A stretch of 64,000 nucleotides of DNA from contig NC_037090.1 in the NCBI RefSeq assembly GCF_002994745.2, forward strand, positions 36,203,001-36,267,000, read 5' to 3'. The notes under the pieces were generated by a model, which had not been told where the DNA came from, ran no database searches, and saw only the letters and a program-made list of their open reading frames with translations. The translations under genes and the position numbers were made by a program. Source of the DNA: Rosa chinensis (lineage: Eukaryota > Streptophyta > Magnoliopsida > Rosales > Rosaceae). Of the stretch, positions 56,801-64,000 are shown in pieces (position 1 is the first letter of the stretch; each line of letters starts with the position of its first letter).

Positions 56801-57780
56801 CCATGATGTACGCTATCCATGGCATCATGGATAAGGACTATGCCAGCCCTAGGCTAGTGGTGGACGACTGTGGCGGTCACACTTAGTCCAAGAATCAACT
56901 TTTGATTCATGCTTCATTTCGCTCGAGAAAATAGATGTCCGTGTGAAGTCTTTAGTAGATGGATCATCATATCATAACTAGGATGACCTATCCTGTTGTG
57001 ACAAAGCCATTATGTGTCTAAATCCAAAAGATCTTCTCTCATAACTTTATTGGATTTAATAGCTCAGATAGTGACATAGAGTCCATTAGAGAGACACATA
57101 AACTTCTCTAAGATGCGCCTTTGTTCGCAATCATTAGGGTATTGTAAAGGAGCTCATTTCAGTTCTCTATATGCGTTTTCGCATGGAATCCGTTGGCTAT
57201 TCATATGTGCAATTTGCCCTATGAATGTAGAGAGCTTTTGTGAGAGTAATCAAGGTGCCATTTGGCAAGGGGAACTTGGGCTATTCCATGTCCTTGAATT
57301 AATACTAATGGCCCAGCCATCGTAGTCACAAAATTCATATGCTCAGAATCAAAATTGAGTCATAAAGAACTCGAAATTTTATTCATAAGCCAACGGAGTT
57401 ACATCATTGTCTCTTTGACCAAAGAAAATCTAATCCAAAATGCTAGCTAATGCAAAACAATGGTAGTCGTCTAACTTCTTTCGGTAATTCTAAAATAAAT
57501 ATGACCAGGTGAGTAGAGAGATGTCGGTGGAGCAAGACTCACTTAAGTATCACTAATCTCAAAACCTTCCTAGACATCACACTTATTTTGGGTGAGCCTA
57601 CTTTGAAGAAAGACTTAAACTATTGGCATTTACTACAAAGTATATGGCAATTGCCTATTACATCTCTTGGAAAAATAAAGATTTAAACAGAATTGGCGAT
57701 CTATTGATCCCAGCCAGATTTGTAGTCTTCAACCCTTCACTCTAGATCATTTTCATGATCTTATTGTTTCACATAGTGAG
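53900..57780 (-). pseudogene. pol remnants of the Ivana/Oryco-like element
   Basis: Heavily broken. At 55901-55542 is the segment before RT with MRGRPVGSKDTLAHSNPL. Pieces of RT are visible around 55464-54900. At 54816-54505 is the RT/RNase H connection: MLRHFDKVKPSNTPMIIRSL and LSTIGALLYLAQCTSLDISF. RNase H traces (GYLSDPHKGHS, after a stop) continue to about 54050. Integrase-like sequence should lie at about 56-57.3 kb, but I recognise only scraps. Many stops; not functional. Confidence 0.7.
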
Positions 57781-57819
57781 CTTCTCTTGCTTCACAATAT
57801 GCTTTGTAGGCGATGACAA

Positions 57820-58800
57820 TTTTTTCACGAGCTCTACAAATGTGTGCCCAATGACCGGATTCTCCACATCGAGAACATACATCTCTTTGCTCAGACTCCA
57901 TTGATTGAGGCGCTTTGAAAGTGTCATTTAGATGGCTCTTAGTGTTGGTGGCACCACCAACATGGCCAAAGGCGTTGTATCCCTCTCTCTTTCCACGTTG
58001 ACCTCTTCGGTTCCATGTTCGCTTATTTTGGTGGTTACCTTCCCAAGTAGAGCGATTATATGAACCAGAATGTCTAGAAGTATCCCTAAGATCAGAGTTT
58101 CGCTCTTGGTGCCCTCTCTTAGGGGCACGACTATATTTGGATTCCGGAATATGCTCTGTTTACATGGATCTCAAATTATAGTTCTTCACAAGGATGTTGT
58201 AATGCTTTTCAGCGACATTCATAGCTCCAATGTGCTCATAAAACCTTGTGATCTGTCCTGCAGTAACATCATTTCTATAGTTCTTAGCAACCATCAATGC
58301 AAAGACTGGGAAGGTAGAGAGAGTCTTCTCAATCAACATCGAATCTGTGATCTCTTTACCACAGAACTCCATTAAGGATTTAATGCGAAGTGTTTCCGAG
58401 TTGTAGTCAAGAATTGACTTGCAGTCACAGAAGCGAAGGCTATGCCATCTCACTTCTAGGTCAGGAAGCAGGGAGTCACAGACGTTTCGAAATCTTTCTT
58501 CGAGTGACACCCACAGCCTTCTGGGGTCTTCTTCATTCATACACTCGTACTAGAGCGAATCATCCATATGAAAAGTCATTAGGATGATGGCTTTCACCTT
58601 ATTTGCCTCTAAGGCTGCTCTATTTGCTTCCAAAGCTTGAGCTTGCTCAACAGTTAGCACGTCCTGGCTAGGCTCGAGAATCGTATCTAGGATTCCATCG
58701 GCCTTGAGATGCTGGCGGACATCATGAACCCACTTGTGATATCCAAAGCCAGTTGTTCCCAATGGAGCAAAGTCCAATTTGTTCAGGTTACTCATCCTGA
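57820..58800 (-). pseudogene. gag of the Ivana/Oryco-like element
   Basis: Starts MSNLNKLDFAPLGTTGFGYH at 58795 and continues with WVHDVRQHLKADGIL. It is stopped at 58550, and the next frame (58540-58160) keeps DPRRLWVSLEERF and EITDSMLIEKTLSTFPV. A complete zinc knuckle CSRCGESGHWAHIC lies at about 57885-57842. The gag order is preserved with only a few breaks, better than pol. Confidence 0.82.
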
Positions 58801-60715
58801 AAGAGAACAAGAAATTAGGGTAAGTTTCGGAGCGAAAAAGGCTACCACAAAAACAATAAAAAAATTTGAGCGTAATCGCTTCCAAGAAATTAGGAATTTC
58901 TGAGCATAATCGCTTCCAAGAAATTCAATTCCAAAAGGTATTAGATTAGATCGAAACAATGACGTAAGTGGTCGATCTATAAATTCTCTACAAACTCTAA
59001 GTTTGGGGATCTCGACAAGCTCCAAGCTTGGAGTGAGCACGAACCCCCACAGTTCAGCTTAATTAGGTCTCCCCTATGATGAAGAAAGGGGCGTAGAAGA
59101 AGTGAGTTTGCAAGTCCTCGAAAAAGAAGAGAAATTAAATGTAAAAACTCTAAAAAACAGGAACTTTTAGAAGAAAAAAAAATACCTCGAAATAGGTTGT
59201 CGAAAAAGTTGGCCGGAAAAAGTCACTGGAAAACTGCCAGAAAGTTGCAGGAAAGTTGCCGGAAAAGTGGTTGACCAGCGTTGACCAGAGGCTGACATGG
59301 CACTGATGCTGACGTGTCAAGATGAGGTGGCGCTATCGCTGACGTGGCAGGCTATTGTGGCTGTGGTGCTAACGTGGCAGAGACTGTGGGTCAGCCGACT
59401 TTGGGCTTCTAGACTTGTTCCTTTCTTCTTATGGGCTGGGCCTTCCTTCTTCTCTCTTTCTTCTTCTTTCTTTTATGCCTGTTCAAGGTGAAGCCAAAAC
59501 TTTTGGCTGGTTCAGGGACTAAGTGGCAGGTTCCGGGAAAAAATTTTCCGGTTTCTAGATTGTGGGATCGAGACGTTGCTTCTATAAAAATTTGGTAGCA
59601 ATTGGAAGTCTGGAAGGTGGTGAACCGGTGAGATATTTGCTGCGGGTGGTTTGGAGCCTCTGGTGGCCGGTTCGATAGGTTTCCGGCCGGTTCTTGGGGT
59701 GGCACCGCCGGTTCTGGACTCTTAGGATGGAGGGCTTCAAGGTGGGCGGCCGGGGCCGAAAGGGTTTCAAGGTTTTGTATTCAGATTTAGGATTTTTGCT
59801 TCTTGAATCAGGGTTTGGCTATTTGTTTCAGGGTTAAGACTTCGTGCTGATAACGTGTTATAGGGAATCAGAAATTGAGAGAAAATTGTTGTGTATTCTC
59901 ATTGATAATAGGGGCCTCTTTATATAGAGAATTACAAGGTATCGAATCTGAACCATATAAGGAAAGGTAATCATACATTGAATAGGAATATCTAGATCCT
60001 TTTAAACTCTATTACCATTAGGTCAAGTAACCTAGAGTTTGGGCCAGACACACAAATGGAGATTTAATTGAACAATAAGTAAATAAATAAATACTCTTCT
60101 TGCCTCCTCCAACCAAATATAACATTCAATTAAATTTTTTTTCCCGATATTTCCTTATATTGCCTATATAGTTTTATAATTTACACAAAACAATTACGTA
60201 AAAATAATAATTTCTATACATGACCCATTATTTATTACAAAGGTAAATTCAAAACAATTTGATTTGGAATTTTCTTAAACTAAATTGCTTGAATATTATG
60301 ATGTAGTTATTACTCGATCTTCCAACCCAATACCCTTGAAATCCTTCTTATTGCAAATTCAAAGGGGTTCCAACAATATATCAAGATCGAGAACCAACCA
60401 TCTGATTAATTTTGGTGGAGGATAGACCTACTCAAAAGAGAGCAATGTCATGTGATTTTGATTCATTTTTCTTTTCGTGGTTGAAGATAGAGATAAAAAG
60501 TAGAATAACATATTGTTGTATCACATGTTCAAGGGCATTTCAGTAAAAATAAGGAGGTCTACTTAGCTTTTCAAGTATTATAAAAAGTAAATTAAATGTG
60601 TAATAAGTATGGGAAGTCCAAATAGCAAATTTGGAGGTCCAACTAGAACCACCCCAAATATCATCCATAAGAAAACTAGCTGCTGATGATTGATGTTAAC
60701 CAATTATTCTAAAAT

Positions 60716-63235
60716 TTTTGAAGCGGGGCAATGTGTTTAATTCACATTTTTGAGATAGCGGGCCAACTTGTCCCTTTTTCTCTTGAGGAGGTTAGATCAG
60801 CGGCTTACCATGTGGGTGCTTTAAAATCTCCTGGCCCTGATGGTTTCCCAGGATTGTTTTACCACAAGTATTGGGAAATAGTTAATGAGGTTGTAAGGTT
60901 GACTACTGGTGAATTTTTTCAAGGAGCTTTAAATCTCTTTGAGATGAGCAAGACTTACATTGCTCTAATCCCAAAAATTCCAAATTCGGAGAGCACTTCC
61001 CATTTTCGGCCTATTAGTCTTTGTAACAACTCCTACAAGATCCTCTCTAAGCTACTGGCAAATAGGCTGAAAGTGCTTCTACCCGACATCATCACTCACA
61101 ATCAAAATACTTTTGTTCCTGAACGTCAAATTCAAGATAACATTTTTTTGGCTCATGAATGTTTCCACTACTTGAAGCTCAAATGAGATGGAGGTAAGCA
61201 TGAATTGGGGTTGAAACTTGATATGAATAAGGCTTACGATCGAGTTGAATGGGATTTTCTTGAAGCGATATTACACTGTTTCATCTTTGATCGAGGTTGG
61301 ATTAGATTGGTGATGAGTTGTGTAACTACAGTGAGTTTCTCAGTTGTGCTCAATGAAGGCTGGTGGTTTCTTCAAACCTAAGAGAGGGTTGAGGCAAGGT
61401 GACCCATTGTCACCTTACCTTTTTCTGTTAGTAAGTGATGAGGTGCTTTCTCTCAATGTTAGTCACTCAATCTATTCTGGAAGGTTACTTGGTGTTAAAT
61501 TGAGTAGAAGTTGCCCAGTCTTATCTCACCTTTTCTTTGCGGACGATTCTCTCTTTTTCATTATAGTTACTATGGAAAGTTGTAAAGTGCTTGACAAGGT
61601 TTTCAAGTCTTATTGTGAAGCTTCTAGGCAATTTATAAACTACTCAAAGTCTAGTTTATTTTTCTCTCCGAACACCTCGTCTGAGGTGGTTCATCCACTT
61701 AGCTGTCTTTTCAATATTCCATCAGTTGACAATCCTAGGAATTATCTTAGCCTCCCTAGAATTTGGGGTAAATCAAAGAGAAAGGCTCTTGTCTTCATTA
61801 AAGAGAGAATTCAGAGGAAAGTGGAGAATTAGAAACTTAGTTCACTTTCTATGGCTGGGAGGGAGGTCCTTATTTAATCTGTGGCTATGGCAGTTACTTC
61901 ATACCCAATGACATGCTTCAAGTTCCCTAAAGCCTTGTGTAACGAGATCAATTCTGTTCTTGTCAATTTGTGGTGGGGTCATAGTGAGCAAGGCAATAAG
62001 ATACATTGGAAGAATTGGTCTGTCCTTGGTCTCCCTAAGTCGGATGATGGCATGGGATTTAGGGATCTTGAGTCTTTTAACCTGGCTCTACTTGCTAAGT
62101 AATGTTGGAGAATTATCAATAATCCAAATGATCTATGGGTGAAGGCTCTTAAAGCTCGCTATTTTCCTAAAAGTGATTTTTTTTGGTGCTGTTAAAGGAT
62201 ACAGAGCTTCCTGGGCTTGGTCGAGTTTAATTGTAGCTAGAGACATAATTGTGAAAGGTTCTAAATGGCAAGTCTGTAATGGTGACTCTATTCAGATTTG
62301 GGAGAGCAATTGGGTGCCTCATCCCCATCATGGATCTATTATCCCAATTTCCCCAGTTCCTAGTTGTATTCCTACTAAGATTGGGTCTTTGATTGACTAG
62401 GAATCTTCATCTTGGAGATTAAATGACATTCTGGCCTATATTCAGCCCAATATTGCCCAACTAATTCTAGGATTACCTATTGGCTCTTGCCTAGAGGAGG
62501 ATCAGTTGGTATGGCCTTGGGTTAGGAATGGGTCGTATACTGTTAAAAGTGGCTATCATTGGCATCATGGTCAAAAGATTAGAGCTATCCTAGTTTCTAC
62601 TCACACTTATCATCAAGTGGATACTGCATGTTGGAAAGCAATTTGGAGTCTTAAAATACTTCCAAAGATTAGTAATTTCTTGTGGAGAACTATAATGAAT
62701 GTTGTCCCTACATTTCAGAATTTGCACATAAGGAAGTTGAAAAAGTCAGCTTTATGTCCTATTTACAATCATGAGGCTGAAACAAATGAACATATCTTAC
62801 TTCTGTGCCCGTGGGTAGAGTGTGTTTGGTTTGGGTCCCCTCTATCTATTTCTATAAATAAAGCATGCATCACAACTATTGATAATTGGGTTCTATTTTT
62901 TATAAATTCTCAAGATTATTCATCTTCTTTGGAAAAAGGGAAGATTCTTACTGTGATCAGTTTCTTCCTGTGGGAAATTTAGAAATTCATATGTGCTTTT
63001 ATCTACAGAGGCACCTCAATCTCTCCTGCTACGACAATCCAAGCTGCAATGAAGCTTGTTATTGATTTTTGTGGAGTCTCTTCTCCCTTGGCTTGCAATC
63101 GTTTGCTCCCCAAATTGATATCGTCTTGGTCTCCCCCGCCAGTTCATTTTGTCAAAATCAACTATGATACTTCTTGGATTAAAGGATCGAATATCTCTGA
63201 TTTGAGCATTTTTCATTCGCCTATCGTGTAACAAT
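60716..63235 (+). pseudogene. Truncated LINE (L1-type non-LTR) reverse transcriptase
   Basis: 5'-truncated copy that begins inside the RT domain. Motifs in order: ALKSPGPDGFPGLFYHKYW, FRPISLCNNSYKILSKLLAN, LGLKLDMNKAYDRVEWDFLE (about 61205-61265), GLRQGDPLSPYLF (about 61390) and the active site FADDSLFF (about 61538). A C-terminal zinc-ribbon-like RT domain (zf-RVT type, NFLWRTIMNVVPTFQNLHIR, about 62675-62740) follows. Then the first residues of an RNase H (VKINYDTSWIKG, about 63148) appear before similarity stops. Stops and frame changes occur near 61185, 61380, 61832, 62102 and 62398. No clear poly(A) tail or target duplication was found. Confidence 0.88.
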
Positions 63236-64000
63236 CAACACGGTCATCAAAGATGGGAAGTATTTATGTCCCAGTTTATCGTACCTCGGGATTACGAGCT
63301 AGCTAAGAATCCTATGGTTCTAGGTCACCGAAAATCACAAATAAAAATAGGAAAAATGCTAAACAAGGCACCGAGCCTCATTCAAGCATGACTTTGCAGC
63401 ACACAAAGACACATAGACGGCCTTGCACCAAGCAAGGCCTAGATAGGGCCGTGAAACACACAAAACTGCTTGTAATGCTCACGCCCACATGGATTTACAT
63501 ATGAATGGTAGTGGGAAAGTCACAATGTTTTTGGATTTTCATAAATGATAAATAAACTAACTAACTACGACATAAAAATAAAAATAAGATAGATAGAAGG
63601 ATGGGATGCATCGCATCAAGGGTCACCATGGAATTCAAGGTTCTCCACACAAATCTAAAATCATATGGAATGATTATGATTAATTCAAATGATGCTTCAA
63701 ATGTTTTGTCGGATTTCCATTTAGCATTAAGAGGTCGAAAAGAAAGCTAAATTGATTGTCATAAAATAGTAGTCAAACCCTAAGCAAAAAGAACAAGAAG
63801 AAAGAATACTTAGTTTTTGGCTATCCTATACTAGTCTCAAACCTTATGCCTTGTTAGGGCCACAAGTGCTCAAAACTAAATGCTTTATGTTTCAACAATC
63901 GATTGTAACACACTCTAACAACCATCACCACAAATAATAAGGTCGAAAAGAGTACTTGCGATAACAATTACCCTACCCAACAATTCCGAATACTATTCCG
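63236..64000. other. Unassigned sequence at the window end
   Basis: No open frame, inverted repeat or recognised domain. Segments such as TATCGTACCTCGGGATTACG look like repetitive sequence but I cannot place them without neighbouring sequence. The window ends inside it. Confidence 0.4.

Larger units (their letters stand above)
53549..60074 (-). mobile_element. Ty1/copia element inside the MITE (Ivana/Oryco-like)
   Basis: Two 219-bp LTRs, 53549-53767 and 59856-60074, start TGTT and end TTGAACA on the plus strand. I count about 17 differences by eye. The minus-strand primer-binding site CGTTATCAGCACGAA (59841-59855) abuts the right LTR and a purine tract ACAAGGGGGAG abuts the left LTR. Target duplication is imperfect: GTAAG (53544-53548) and ATAAG (60075-60079). 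Minus-strand order is gag, protease/integrase remnants, RT, RNase H. The LTR has a TATA box (CTATATAAAG, 53611-53620 on minus). Lineage is inferred from the primer site and the RPVGSKD segment. Confidence 0.9.
53417..60654. mobile_element. Mutator-like MITE inflated by a copia insertion
   Basis: Inverted ends of about 43 bp: left GGGTGATTCTAGTTGGACCT, and the reverse complement of the right GGGTGGTTCTAGTTGGACCT. Both continue CCAAATTTG and TATTTGGAC. A 9-bp target duplication flanks it, CAAATATAA (53408-53416) and CAAATATCA (60655-60663), with one mismatch. Without the copia element inside (53549-60074) it would be about 0.7 kb and non-coding. Confidence 0.82.

Noticed and set aside
63016..63234. 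Minus-strand frame at the end of the LINE
   Set aside because: Shadow of the degraded LINE C-terminal region, which reads on the plus strand.

Overview
This is plant nuclear DNA, most likely from a eudicot and possibly from Rosaceae. The family is an inference from overall sequence flavour, not a proven match. The evidence for a plant is two intron-containing acyl-CoA ligase genes of a plant-specific peroxisomal clade, AT-rich spacers, and plant lineages of transposable elements (SIRE-type, Ale-like and Ivana/Oryco-like Ty1/copia, Tat-type Ty3/gypsy, CACTA, hAT, Mutator-like MITEs, a LINE).

Layout. 1-4.6 kb: spacer with microsatellites, one foldback MITE (1641-2015), and a 2.5 kb long-terminal-inverted-repeat element (2065-4593) that seems to carry gene fragments. 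6.1-12.0 kb: the only two genes that look functional, a direct tandem pair of AMP-forming acyl-activating enzymes resembling trans-cinnamate:CoA ligase. They share a phase-0 intron position, a C-terminal SRL peroxisomal signal and blocks of proximal promoter. They would feed cinnamate-type acids into the peroxisomal beta-oxidative route to benzoyl-CoA and benzenoids. 12.3-14.5 kb: two Mutator-like MITEs and a short U2 snRNA-like fragment.

14.5-60.7 kb is an almost continuous block of nested transposons whose boundaries can be read to the base from target-site duplications (TSDs). A hAT element (14530-50277) has its transposase gene split by a SIRE-like Ty1/copia element (15194-47484, TSD TGAAT). 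That element is itself split by a 12.3 kb Tat-type Ty3/gypsy element (18162-30463, TSD ACAGT) and by a 10.8 kb CACTA element (31130-41943, TSD ACT). The CACTA element holds a solo LTR (36931-39541, TSD ATTTA), a MITE (32184-32611) and three exons captured from a retinoblastoma-related (RBR) gene. Next comes an internally deleted copia element (50390-53406). It abuts a Mutator-like MITE (53417-60654) that was inflated by a fourth copia element (53549-60074). A degraded LINE (60.7-63.2 kb) follows, then about 0.8 kb of unassigned sequence.

Most TE coding regions are broken by stops, frameshifts or loss of catalytic residues, so none of the retroelements looks autonomous. The most unusual points are these: the RBR exon capture; an intron-containing antisense gene inside the Tat element; the nested gypsy LTR pair being about twice as divergent as the LTR pair of its host element; and two independent insertions whose target duplications overlap by four bases.
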